A stretch of 47,376 nucleotides of DNA from JAJISG01 sp964347345. Its GTDB lineage: Archaea; Thermoplasmatota; Thermoplasmata; RBG-16-68-12; JAJISG01. Below the pieces are notes generated by a model, which ran no database searches, was not told the origin of the DNA, and saw only the letters and a program-made list of their open reading frames with translations. Location of the stretch: assembly GCA_964347345.1 (NCBI GenBank), contig CAYFYB010000010.1, positions 1-47,376 on the forward strand, in the 5' to 3' direction. Position 1 is the first letter of the stretch. Each line of letters starts with the position of its first letter. The position numbers were made by a program, and so were the translations under genes. Positions 33,527 through 40,859 of the stretch are shown here, piece by piece.

Positions 33527-33751
33527 TCATCCAGGCATTATGGTGACGACGTTGTTGCCCCTGAGGATAACCGTTCCTATCCTCCTCACCTGATCGCCCA
33601 GCGTCTCTTCCGTGTCCTCCAGTACCATGTTCATGTAATCATCGTAACCGACGAGGGTGCCCTCCAACAGGCGGCTGTCTTTCAGGAGAAGGGATACCCT
33701 CTTGTTTAGAGACTTTTCCAGTACATTTAAAGGTAGGACCATTAGATCCAC
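33527..33751 (-). CDS. Sm-like archaeal protein
   Basis: A 74-residue LSm protein that forms a ring binding oligo(U) RNA. Sm1 is in LEKSLNKRVSLLLKDSRLLEGTLVGYDDYMNMVLED with the G-x-L-x-x-Y-D-x-x-M-N core (residues 33-43 region), and Sm2 is in TVILRGNNVVTI with the RG dipeptide. The full short length is typical of SmAP1. GTG 33751 fits a leaderless start, with TATA-like CTTTAAAT 27 nt before it. An in-frame ATG at 33742 is an alternative. The L37e ribosomal protein gene often found next to this gene in archaea is not adjacent here. Confidence 0.94.
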   Translation of the reverse strand: MDLMVLPLNVLEKSLNKRVSLLLKDSRLLEGTLVGYDDYMNMVLEDTEETLGDQVRRIGTVILRGNNVVTIMPG

Positions 33752-34000
33752 GAGACCAAGGCCATGTTATCATTTAAAGCTTTCTTGAAACTGGGATGCT
33801 GTCAAGATGGTGGTAAAGGCGCGAATCATGCATCAAAGCGTCGGGAAGAAGTTCATGTCGACCTTGGCCCCTTGTTCAACCCGTTCCTTGCCTCACTCAT
33901 CGGACAAACGGGTGGTCAAGGCCTCGGGGCGTCTGCGTCTATCCCCAGTCTCTGAGGAACCTTTTTACGGAGTCCTTGCCATTAGGCCCCGGGTTGTGGA
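33752..34000. other. 249-nt intergenic stretch with two facing promoters
   Basis: It contains CTTTAAAT on the minus strand at 33772-33779 (Sm-like gene) and CTTTTTACG on the plus strand at 33961-33969, 35 nt before ATG 34001. Two short overlapping plus-strand open frames here have no recognisable features, and I do not call them genes. A small RNA could be present but nothing proves it. Confidence 0.4.
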
Positions 34001-34258
34001 ATGGAGCGGGTGAAGGTCGGAGAGGTTTTCAAGTACTACGCAAAGCCTCAGGTTGCCGCCATCCGCCTCACTGAGAGCGGCCTCAAGGTGGGAGACCAGA
34101 TTCAGATCCAAGGCGCCACGACAGACCTCTCCCTCGTCGTGGAGTCTATGGAGATAGAGAGACGCCAGGTTGCCGAGGCCAAGGTGGGACAAGAGGTGGG
34201 CGTGCTGACGGGGGAGAGGGTCAGGCCGGGGGACCTGGTCTATAAGCTCCTGGAATGA
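34001..34258 (+). CDS. EF-Tu domain 2-like small protein
   Basis: An 85-residue single beta-barrel protein resembling domain 2 of translation GTPases: VGEVFKYYAKPQVAAIRLTE, GLKVGDQIQIQGATTDLSLVVESMEIE and KVGQEVGVLTGERVRPGDLVY reproduce the strand pattern and the G-D-x-I/V turn. There is no GTPase domain. Archaeal genomes often encode such stand-alone translation factor-like proteins of unknown function. The ATG at 34001 follows a TATA-like box, and no other gene is in the same operon. Confidence 0.82.
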   Translation: MERVKVGEVFKYYAKPQVAAIRLTESGLKVGDQIQIQGATTDLSLVVESMEIERRQVAEAKVGQEVGVLTGERVRPGDLVYKLLE

Positions 34259-34357
34259 GTCAAGCCTCGGATGTGCCGCCGGGCATCTTTCGCCTTTTCA
34301 CCCTCGGGGAATTCTTGCCGACGTGCAATATCCCCTCATGGGTCCTTCCCAGGATGG

Positions 34358-35155
34358 TTAACCCTGCAGGCCTTCCTTGATCTCATCGAAGAGCTTGTTG
34401 GCCCGACGTAATACCTTCTCGCGGGATGAGAGTAGGCTTACAGAGGCCATGTGCAGGCCGTCCCTGTGGAGGAAGTGAACGTGATACTTGCCGGACTGGA
34501 CACTCTCCACCTTGATCAACCCCTTTCCGATCAAAAGCTTGAGGAGATCGCTGTAGCCCAGATCGACCCCGTCGGTTCCGAAGGAGAGCTCTCTGACAAG
34601 CTGGCCCTTGTTGTTTATGACGAAGGCCTTCAGGATGACCTCGCCCTCTTCGCCTCCCCAAGGAATGTATCTCCTGAAAACGAGGAATGCCACGACCGCT
34701 GCGACCGCCGCAATGATCACGAACAGCCAGAGCTGAGGGAATATCTCCCCCGTGGCCGGGCCTATTGCTGTCCTGAAGGTCAGCGTGCTCCCGAGGGCGG
34801 TCCCGTTGCCCACTGCCTTAGCACGAAAGTAATACTCCGTGTCTGGTTGAAGCCCGGTAAGGGTTGCTTGGAAGGCTCCCGCCTCCCCCACGAGCTGGGG
34901 AGGTGTTTCCTGTCCGAGGGCAGGGCTGCTACCCCACTCGAAGCTCGCGCTGACGCTCGCTACACCGCCGAGGTCCAACAGGTCGCCGTTCAGGACCGCG
35001 CCGTCACTGACGATATCCGTTGCAGGGTTGGTGGACACGACAGGGGCCTGAAGGAGATGCCAGCCCACGTCGACGTCCAAGCCCAGGGCGGGGGTTGCGA
35101 GAAGGAGGAGTGGGAGAACCCACAGCAGACATATCCACCGTCTCGCCATACCCAT
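34358..35155 (-). CDS. Membrane protein: exported Fn3-like domain plus cytoplasmic longin-like domain
   Basis: A 265-residue protein with an N-terminal signal peptide (about 1-26), a fibronectin III-like domain (about 38-130, with TGLQPDTEYYFRAKAVGNGT typical of this fold), one membrane segment (about 140-165: LWLFVIIAAVAAVVAFLVF), and a C-terminal cytoplasmic domain (175-265). The last begins EVILKAFVINNKGQLVREL and ends EKVLRRANKLFDEIKEG, a strand-strand-helix pattern like longin or roadblock domains. It is the last gene of a four-gene operon, beginning 3 nt after the preceding stop. It could link the surface layer to an inner partner; function unknown. Confidence 0.75.
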   Translation of the reverse strand: MGMARRWICLLWVLPLLLLATPALGLDVDVGWHLLQAPVVSTNPATDIVSDGAVLNGDLLDLGGVASVSASFEWGSSPALGQETPPQLVGEAGAFQATLTGLQPDTEYYFRAKAVGNGTALGSTLTFRTAIGPATGEIFPQLWLFVIIAAVAAVVAFLVFRRYIPWGGEEGEVILKAFVINNKGQLVRELSFGTDGVDLGYSDLLKLLIGKGLIKVESVQSGKYHVHFLHRDGLHMASVSLLSSREKVLRRANKLFDEIKEGLQG

Positions 35156-35158
35156 CCA

Positions 35159-36190
35159 TCACACCACCACAAGGATGCCCTGGAACAGGACAATCCCGAA
35201 GCCGCTGGGTTGGTAGAAGTGACCGTACTCGTAGAAGTACAGCTCACCGATCTCCTGAGAGGGAATCTCGGCCTTCACGATGAAGAACCAGGTCCCCTTG
35301 GGGAGAGCGCCCAGATCGACCTCGATGGTGATGGCTCTGACCCATCCCGGTCCGAAGGATGGATAGTTGGGCCCTAGGACGAGCATGCGCTGGGTTTCGT
35401 CCAGAGGAAGCAGAAGCTCTTTTTCGAAGGTTTGGTATACTGGGTCGTTGGCGATGGCAAAGGTCGGGTTCATGGCCGCCGCCCTTGTAACGTCCTGAGT
35501 GACGGGATTGCCCTCGTCATTGAGCAGGGGCTCCTGGAAATTTGCCTTAAGGGCAACTTCGGGAAGCTCGATGCTGAGGACCATGCCCTGCCAGTGAGTG
35601 ACTCCCCAGCCGTCCTTCAGGAAGAAGCTGAAGGTCCAGGTGTCCGTCCTCTCCTTCGTAACGATTTGCGTGATGCTTGGGTAGGCGCCAAACCCGATGG
35701 GCGTCACGATGTCTCCACGATCCTTCGTGTAGACCTCGTCAAAGTGGGCCTGGGACCAACCAGGGTAGAACTCAGGGTTCTGCCAGTAGGTCTTCGGCAC
35801 TCGTCCCAGGGTTATGAAGCCCTGGACGTTTCTGAACACCCTGTTGGAGACGTCAGCCATGTCTGCCGGCACCTTCGGGAGTTCTCCGAAGGTGTTCTTC
35901 AGCTTGTCACAGTCTGCACCATAGTCGGGCCTGTAGTCATCAGTGCAAGGGTTGTAGTTCGGCGTGTACTGCAGGGGTCCATGGATTATTTTCCCCCCGT
36001 AGTCGAACTCTTCCTGTCCGGGGACGGTGCTCCTGTCTTCCTGGGGCAGCGTGAGGGCTAGGTAGGTGCCGAGGATCACCGTGGCGGTGATGGCCACGAC
36101 AATCCAAGAGCGGATGCCGCGCCATCCCCGTTCATGCCACGGTCGACGTGAGTCTGTAGACCCTCGCGTACGTCCCCGCAATGACACCAC
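35159..36190 (-). CDS. Membrane-anchored exported protein, unknown
   Basis: A 343-residue protein with an Arg-rich cytoplasmic N-terminus, one membrane segment (about 29-47: SWIVVAITATVILGTYLAL), and a large outer domain. That domain starts with an acidic Asp/Tyr-rich stretch containing two Cys (NPCTDDYRPDYGADCDKL), followed by mostly beta structure to the C-terminus. It ends with a hydrophobic strand GFGIVLFQGILVVV. I recognise no family. GTG 36190 overlaps the preceding gene by 59 nt, and no better in-frame start exists near the membrane segment. It belongs to the four-gene surface operon. Confidence 0.7.
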   Translation of the reverse strand: MVSLRGRTRGSTDSRRPWHERGWRGIRSWIVVAITATVILGTYLALTLPQEDRSTVPGQEEFDYGGKIIHGPLQYTPNYNPCTDDYRPDYGADCDKLKNTFGELPKVPADMADVSNRVFRNVQGFITLGRVPKTYWQNPEFYPGWSQAHFDEVYTKDRGDIVTPIGFGAYPSITQIVTKERTDTWTFSFFLKDGWGVTHWQGMVLSIELPEVALKANFQEPLLNDEGNPVTQDVTRAAAMNPTFAIANDPVYQTFEKELLLPLDETQRMLVLGPNYPSFGPGWVRAITIEVDLGALPKGTWFFIVKAEIPSQEIGELYFYEYGHFYQPSGFGIVLFQGILVVV

Positions 36191-36656
36191 TCCCTGTAGT
36201 CCAGGCCCATCGATCGGCAGTCAAGCCTGGGGTCAGGTCGCTGACGATCTGCAGGTTGCTGGTCGTCTCGTTCGCATCATCCCACCACCAGCACGTTCCG
36301 CTCGGGGCGCCACCGCTTGAGGCGGTGCAAGTCCTGAACTCCGTCACGCCTGATGGGAAGTCTGCCGTGAACACCGCCGAGATGTTGATGTTCACGTTGC
36401 CATCGTTGGTCACTCGATAGGCCCACTGGCCATCTGTCTGGTCCGTCGCTGCCAGGTCCGTGAAGGTGCCGCTGCTGGGGTCGAAGTCGATACCCGTGTG
36501 GGGCGCTGGGAAGGATACGCTGAACGATGTGTCTTGGGCAACGTTCCAGGTCGTCGTGACGTCCTGAGTCGCCGCTGAGACTTGTCCCGCAAGGGCGGGG
36601 AGCAGCACGGTCGCAGTCACTAGTGCAAGGACCACGGTCCAAGTTCCATTCTTCAC
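36132..36656 (-). CDS. Secreted surface protein, unknown
   Basis: A 174-residue product starting at GTG 36656, whose GGAGG ribosome site lies 8 nt upstream; a GTG at 36665 overlaps that site and is less likely. The signal peptide is MKNGTWTVVLALVTATVLLP, with cleavage expected after QVSA (residues about 24-30). The mature part is Thr/Ser/Gly/Asp-rich and predicted all beta, with two Cys (RTCTASSGGAPSGTCWWW) that may form a disulfide. The repeated N-x-S/T sites suggest glycosylation. Family unknown. It follows its upstream neighbour by 26 nt in the same operon. Confidence 0.75.
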   Translation of the reverse strand: MKNGTWTVVLALVTATVLLPALAGQVSAATQDVTTTWNVAQDTSFSVSFPAPHTGIDFDPSSGTFTDLAATDQTDGQWAYRVTNDGNVNINISAVFTADFPSGVTEFRTCTASSGGAPSGTCWWWDDANETTSNLQIVSDLTPGLTADRWAWTTGSGVIAGTYARVYRLTSTVA

Positions 36657-36682
36657 CTTTCTCACCTCCTTTCTTCTGTTCG

Positions 36683-37657
36683 CTAGACGCTCTCCACGCG
36701 GACGGTTACCGTCATCTGTCCTCCGAGAGCGTTTTCATAGTCAACCCAAAGCCAGATGTCACACGAACCTCCCGGACCCACACCGGTGCAAACGGTCACG
36801 CTGGACGGGTCCACCGGCACATCCTTCGAGGTGTCCGTCGGCCATGGGGCGCTGTTCGTGGTGTTATACTTCATGGAGCGGCCCGTTCCCGGGCTGCTCA
36901 TCAGCCTGATGCTGATGCTGCACGTCCCGCTCCCATCGTTCGTGACGTTGAGGGCGGGGGTCGTCCCGTCTTGAAACGATGCTGAGACGTTGTACTCGGT
37001 CGTGTAGGGCTGGCCATCTGGTTCCACCGTTTCGTTGAACCACAGCTGTGTGGACGGGTCGCTGGTGATAACGGTGATGGCGCAAGTCCCAGCAGGAGTG
37101 TAGGTCATGTCGTTGTTCACGGTGTCCACCTCCCACGTGCCCGCGTTGGGCTGGGCCGGGTCGAGGGATTGGAGTATCAGGATGGCATCGTCGATCTGCG
37201 CTTTCGTCATCGACACTGCGATGTCACCGGAGGAATAGGTGGTCATCACAGTGGACAGGACGGGCTGGAAGGATGCATATAGGGTGATCTCGTTGGATGA
37301 TCGGAGTTCCAACATGATCTGGTGTTCCGCTCCTGCGGTAGAGTTAGCCCTCACGCGCAGATTGACGGCCGTGACTGTGTCCACGTCTATGGGAGAATTC
37401 GACTGCCCGAACTTCGACACATCGTTTCTGGATGTGGTCGAAATGGTTACGCCGTCGGGTGAGTCGATGTCCTCGTCGACCCTCTGCCAGAGTGGCGTGG
37501 GTGTCCAGGTGCCAGTGCTGATGTCGGAGTCCGGGATCAGAGAGGCCGATGCGCCCACCACGGGACGCGGGAAGATTGAGAGGAGGGCTATGCTCGAGAC
37601 GACGATGACGCACGTCAGTACGGGGACGTGCCACTTCCTTGCACTCCTCTGTTTCAG
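36683..37657 (-). CDS. Secreted surface protein, probable CTG start
   Basis: First gene of the surface operon. From 37657 the frame reads KQRSARKWHVPVL after the start, then a hydrophobic stretch (TCVIVVSSIALLSIF) and a cleavage-like VVGASA, a textbook signal peptide. No ATG, GTG or TTG lies in this part; CTG 37657 has a GGAGG site 7 nt upstream, and an in-frame TGA lies before it. Starting at the GTG pair near 37561 would delete the signal. The mature 290 residues are Thr/Ser/Asp-rich: an N-terminal jelly-roll-like half (TWTPTPLWQRVDEDIDSPDG), then a C-terminal half with four Cys in three clusters (CAITVI, CSISIR, CTGVGPGGSCDIW). Function unknown; a surface or adhesion layer role is inferred. 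Confidence 0.7.
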   Translation of the reverse strand: MKQRSARKWHVPVLTCVIVVSSIALLSIFPRPVVGASASLIPDSDISTGTWTPTPLWQRVDEDIDSPDGVTISTTSRNDVSKFGQSNSPIDVDTVTAVNLRVRANSTAGAEHQIMLELRSSNEITLYASFQPVLSTVMTTYSSGDIAVSMTKAQIDDAILILQSLDPAQPNAGTWEVDTVNNDMTYTPAGTCAITVITSDPSTQLWFNETVEPDGQPYTTEYNVSASFQDGTTPALNVTNDGSGTCSISIRLMSSPGTGRSMKYNTTNSAPWPTDTSKDVPVDPSSVTVCTGVGPGGSCDIWLWVDYENALGGQMTVTVRVESV

Positions 37658-37753
37658 CGAGAACCCTCCAGAGTGTCCAGGTCACGGGTGTGAAGTAGCG
37701 AGGCAGCATCCGCACAAGCGGTGAGGGCCGTGGGGAACCCATTCTGACCCCGT

Positions 37754-37806
37754 GGAAACGCAAACATCCTGCTTGCCCCTGAGTTGGTATACTTATAGGC
37801 GTTTCC
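37754..37806. promoter_or_regulatory. TATA box of the surface operon flanked by inverted repeat arms
   Basis: GGAAACGC (37754-37761) and GCGTTTCC (37799-37806) are exact inverted copies; with one mismatch the arms extend to 11 nt. Between them, on the minus strand, lies TATA-like CTATAAGTATACC (37785-37797), with predicted transcription start near 37770. One arm therefore abuts the TATA box and the other sits just past the start site, a layout fit for an operator pair. Confidence 0.5.
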
Positions 37807-37884
37807 GCGTGGTTCTCGGAATCAAGAATAATATCGCGGACTGGAGGAGAATCCCGAGGATGTCCACGTCCTCGCTGCGCCCTC

Positions 37885-38439
37885 TCAGCTCTCGACCCCG
37901 TGGGCCTTCTCGCCACCTCGGATCTCGACTCGGAGCCAGTTCTCTCCAGGAGGCAGAGGACATATGTAGAGGTCGCTGTAGGCGCAGTACGGGTTGTAGG
38001 CCAGGTTGAAGTCGAGCACGTACCTCCCGGAGGGGTTCACCTCCACCTCGAGGTACCTGCCGGCTCCATAGGTCTCCTTGCCGGAGGTTGCATCCCTGAA
38101 GGGGATGAAGAGAGTTGGCCTCCCCACCTCATGCTCGTGGGCACTCCTGTAGGCGGACAGGCGATGCGTGGTGCCCTGAACCTCGAACTCGAAGTAGCCT
38201 ACCTTATGGTAGAGGGACTGCTCTCCGGAGACGCTGGTGGCCATGACCACCTCCTCCATCGTCGGAAGCTCCTTCAGTTCAAGCTCGAAGGCTAATTCGG
38301 GGTTATAGGGGAAGTAGTTCAGGCCGGTAAAGGCTTCCCGCTCATTGGGTGGAATCGGAGAGTGGTGGGATTCCTTGAAGAACCTGTCCTTCTCCCTGCG
38401 CAGATGCTCGATCTCCCTCTGTCTGGCCTTCAGATTCAC
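37885..38439 (-). CDS. DUF1684 family protein
   Basis: A 184-residue protein of the DUF1684 family. The N-terminal helix includes EIEHLRREKDRFF, then PIPPNEREAFTGLNYFPYNP, the strand-rich middle HRLSAYRSAHE and TLFIPFRDATSGKETYGAGRYLEV. The signature DFNLAYNPYCAYSDLYICPL lies near 154-173, ending with PPGENWLRVEIRGGEK. The conserved Cys residues and the acidic/His set suggest a small-molecule or metal site, but the activity is undefined. GTG 38439 is the start. Its promoter holds a palindrome (next entry). It is divergent from the FAD amine oxidase gene. Confidence 0.82.
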   Translation of the reverse strand: MNLKARQREIEHLRREKDRFFKESHHSPIPPNEREAFTGLNYFPYNPELAFELELKELPTMEEVVMATSVSGEQSLYHKVGYFEFEVQGTTHRLSAYRSAHEHEVGRPTLFIPFRDATSGKETYGAGRYLEVEVNPSGRYVLDFNLAYNPYCAYSDLYICPLPPGENWLRVEIRGGEKAHGVES

Positions 38440-38447
38440 GGTCCCAC

Positions 38448-38478
38448 GGCCTCTTCAAGAGGCCGCCTACTAATAGAG
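38448..38478 (-). promoter_or_regulatory. Promoter of the DUF1684 gene with palindromic operator
   Basis: TATA-like CTCTATTAGTA sits near 38468-38478 on the minus strand. Right after it, GGCCTCTTCAAGAGGCC (38448-38464) is an 8-bp perfect inverted repeat around one base. It covers the space between the TATA box and the predicted start site, where a bound repressor would block polymerase. Facing the other way, AAGGGTTATCCCTT (38524-38537) is a second palindrome before the FAD oxidase gene. Confidence 0.5.
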
Positions 38479-38558
38479 GTTTCCTTCAACCTCGGACTCG
38501 CAGACCCTCCTGTGTCGGAGGAAAAGGGTTATCCCTTCAGACCTGGTCCCACATTGCG

Positions 38559-39728
38559 TTGACCGACAGGGCAGACGTCCTGATAGTGGGTGCTGGCATC
38601 CACGGAGCCAGTCTGGCCCTCAATCTCTTGACGATGGACGTGAGGAGGGTCCTGGTCATCGACAAAGCCAACGTGGGAGCGGGGGCGACGGGTCGCTCTG
38701 CCTCATTCATCAGACACCACTACTCCAACGAGATCTGCGTTGAGATAGTGAAGGAGAGCGTCAGGATCCTCCGCGGCTTCGAGGAAGAGGTGGGGAAAGA
38801 GGTGGACTTCCAGTCTCAGCCCCTCCTCCTCCTGGCCGGACCTGAGCATGAAGGGGCCCTCAGGCAGAACGTCGCAATGCACAGGCGCCTCGGCGTCAAC
38901 GTGGAGCTTATGGACGTCGAAGCGGCGCGAGGGGCCTACTCCTACCTCGACCTGGAGGGCATCAGCCTGACCGCGCTGGAGCGGGACGCCGGGTATGGAG
39001 ACGCGTACCAGGTGAATACGGCCTACGCGGCCCGGGTTCGGGAACTTGGCGGGAGGATCATGACGGACACGGAGGCCCTCTCCATCCCGGTGTCTCGAGG
39101 GAGGGCTGTGGGAGTCGTGACCTCCCAGGGGTCCCTGGAAGCCGATGTCATCGTCATCGCCGCCGGACCATGGTCGAACCGTCTTGCAAGGACAGCGGGC
39201 GTCGACCTCCCCGTGGAGCCAGCTCTCCTCTCCCTTGCTGTGCTACTGCCTGGGAGGGCTGTTCAGGACGCGCCCATGGCCTTTGACATGACAACGGGTA
39301 CGTACTGGAGGCCTGAGAAGGGTGGAACCCTGCTGGTAGGGACCGACGAGGAAACGGGGGGGAAGTGGGATCCCGACAACCTTCCCGAAGGCGTCGGCTT
39401 CGAGTTCGTCGCCAGCGTCTCCCGGCGACTGGAGGAGCGGTGGCCCGAGATGAGACAGGCCCGCTTCGTCAGAGGGTGGGTTGGCGTCGACGGAGCGACG
39501 CCGGACCTGCACCCCATCATCGGCCCCGTCTCCTCGGTGGAGGGCCTCTACGTGGCGACGGGCTTCAGCGGTCACGGCTTCAAGTTCAGCCCTGCCGTGG
39601 GGAAGTGCCTGGCCGAACTGATTGTCGACGGCAGATACAAGACCCTGGACCTGTCTCCCTTCGACCTGAGGCGCTTTGGTGAGGGTAAGACGTTCAGGAG
39701 CAGATACCCCATGGCCGTGGTCCAGTAG
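38559..39728 (+). CDS. FAD-dependent amine oxidoreductase (DAO family)
   Basis: A 389-residue oxidoreductase of the D-amino-acid/sarcosine/glycine oxidase family. It opens with DVLIVGAGIHGASLALNLL, the FAD-binding motif, and continues with VLVIDKANVGAGATGRSASFIR. The late segment has RFVRGWVGVDGATPDLHPIIG and GLYVATGFSGHGFKFSPAVGK, the C-terminal FAD-binding GFSGHGF. Sarcosine oxidase beta or proline-dehydrogenase-like electron carriers are the nearest class, but the substrate is not evident. The start is TTG 38559, 28 nt after the weak TATA-like centre GGGTTATCCC. It is followed by pyrD after 42 nt with its own promoter. Confidence 0.88.
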   Translation: MTDRADVLIVGAGIHGASLALNLLTMDVRRVLVIDKANVGAGATGRSASFIRHHYSNEICVEIVKESVRILRGFEEEVGKEVDFQSQPLLLLAGPEHEGALRQNVAMHRRLGVNVELMDVEAARGAYSYLDLEGISLTALERDAGYGDAYQVNTAYAARVRELGGRIMTDTEALSIPVSRGRAVGVVTSQGSLEADVIVIAAGPWSNRLARTAGVDLPVEPALLSLAVLLPGRAVQDAPMAFDMTTGTYWRPEKGGTLLVGTDEETGGKWDPDNLPEGVGFEFVASVSRRLEERWPEMRQARFVRGWVGVDGATPDLHPIIGPVSSVEGLYVATGFSGHGFKFSPAVGKCLAELIVDGRYKTLDLSPFDLRRFGEGKTFRSRYPMAVVQ

Positions 39729-39738
39729 CTCGGACAAG

Positions 39739-39748
39739 GCTTATTACG
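39739..39748 (+). promoter_or_regulatory. TATA box of pyrD
   Basis: GCTTATTACG is centred 27-28 nt before ATG 39771, so pyrD has its own leaderless promoter. Confidence 0.55.
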
Positions 39749-39770
39749 CCCGATTCATTGGTGACGTGGA

Positions 39771-40790
39771 ATGGACCTCTACAGGGTCCTGCGACCCCTC
39801 CTCTTCGCTCTCCCGGCGGATGCCGCCCACGAGCTCTCCCAGTGGGCCTTCAGGAGACGTTTTTGGGCCTGGCGGGCACGGGAAATGGCTCCGGGCCTGC
39901 CGATGGAGACCAGCATTGCGGGACTGCGGCTTCGAAACCCCTTTGGCCTTGCTGCCGGTTTCGACAAGAATGGGGAGATCACCGCCGCCGTTGTCAATCT
40001 GGGATTCGGTTTCGTGGTCGTCGGATCCGTTCGCGCCTTCCCCCACCCGGGGAACCCTAGGCCGTGGATGGTTCGCCGTCTCAGGGAGAAGGGGCTCGTC
40101 AACGCCATGGGGCTGCCCTCCAAGGGTGCAGATCGGGTTCGGGAGCGATTGAAGGAGCTGGACCTCAACGTCCCTCTGCTCGTGAGCCTGGTCGGGGAAG
40201 ACACCTCCGATTTGATGAACGCCTATCAACAAATGGAGGGGACGGCCGCGGGCTGGGAGGTGAACCTCAGCTGCCCGAACACCGCCACCGGGAGGAGCTT
40301 CGAGGATGACCTCGATGCCTTCGAAGACCTCCTAGCGGCCCTAAGAGAAATTCCAGGCCCGGTCTTCCTGAAGCTCTCACCTTATCAGGACGAGAGGGGG
40401 AGGGAGAGAGCCATGGAGATGGCTGGTCGTGCAGTCAAGCGGGGTCTGAGATACTTTACCCTCTGCAACACCTTGCCAGTGGAGGAGAGAAGACTGGGCA
40501 TAGGGAGGGGCGGCCTCAGTGGCAGACCCCTCTTCCCCCTATCCCTCCAAGCGGTGCGGGACTTCTATGAAGAATGGGGGGAAGAGGTCGAGATCATCGG
40601 AGTTGGGGGCGTCCTCACAGGAACGCAAGCTTACGAAATGATGGCCGCCGGCGCAAGGGCGGTGGAAGTCCTCACCGCCCTGATACTGCGAGGACCCTTT
40701 GTGGCGAGGCATCTTGTAGTGGAGCTGGAGCAAACCATGAGAGACAAGGGCCTCCGGTCCGTGGATGAAATGGTAGGCCGCGGGGTATGA
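39771..40790 (+). CDS. pyrD: Dihydroorotate dehydrogenase, class 2-like with Cys catalytic residue
   Basis: A 339-residue enzyme of pyrimidine synthesis oxidising dihydroorotate to orotate. It has the class 2 layout: an N-terminal helical extension (1-45, YRVLRPLLFALPADAAHELS) used for membrane or quinone contact, then NPFGLAAGFDKNGE, NAMGLPSKGADRV, VNLSCPNT (165-171), TLCNTLPVEERRLG with the FMN region GGLSGRPLFPLSLQAV, and IIGVGGVLTGTQAYEMMAAGA. In class 2 enzymes the catalytic base is normally Ser; here Cys168 stands in that place, as in class 1. The quinone-linked role is therefore probable but not certain. It starts at ATG 39771. Confidence 0.92.
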   Translation: MDLYRVLRPLLFALPADAAHELSQWAFRRRFWAWRAREMAPGLPMETSIAGLRLRNPFGLAAGFDKNGEITAAVVNLGFGFVVVGSVRAFPHPGNPRPWMVRRLREKGLVNAMGLPSKGADRVRERLKELDLNVPLLVSLVGEDTSDLMNAYQQMEGTAAGWEVNLSCPNTATGRSFEDDLDAFEDLLAALREIPGPVFLKLSPYQDERGRERAMEMAGRAVKRGLRYFTLCNTLPVEERRLGIGRGGLSGRPLFPLSLQAVRDFYEEWGEEVEIIGVGGVLTGTQAYEMMAAGARAVEVLTALILRGPFVARHLVVELEQTMRDKGLRSVDEMVGRGV

Positions 40791-40859
40791 GCCTGAGACA
40801 CAGGCATCGCTACAGGTTCGAACGGGTCGGACCTGACCCCCTTCACGCCCCACCCGCGG

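Noticed and set aside
33764..34013. Two short overlapping plus-strand open frames between the Sm-like and EF-Tu-like genes
   Set aside because: No recognisable domain, no ribosome site, and one runs over the promoter and start of the next gene.
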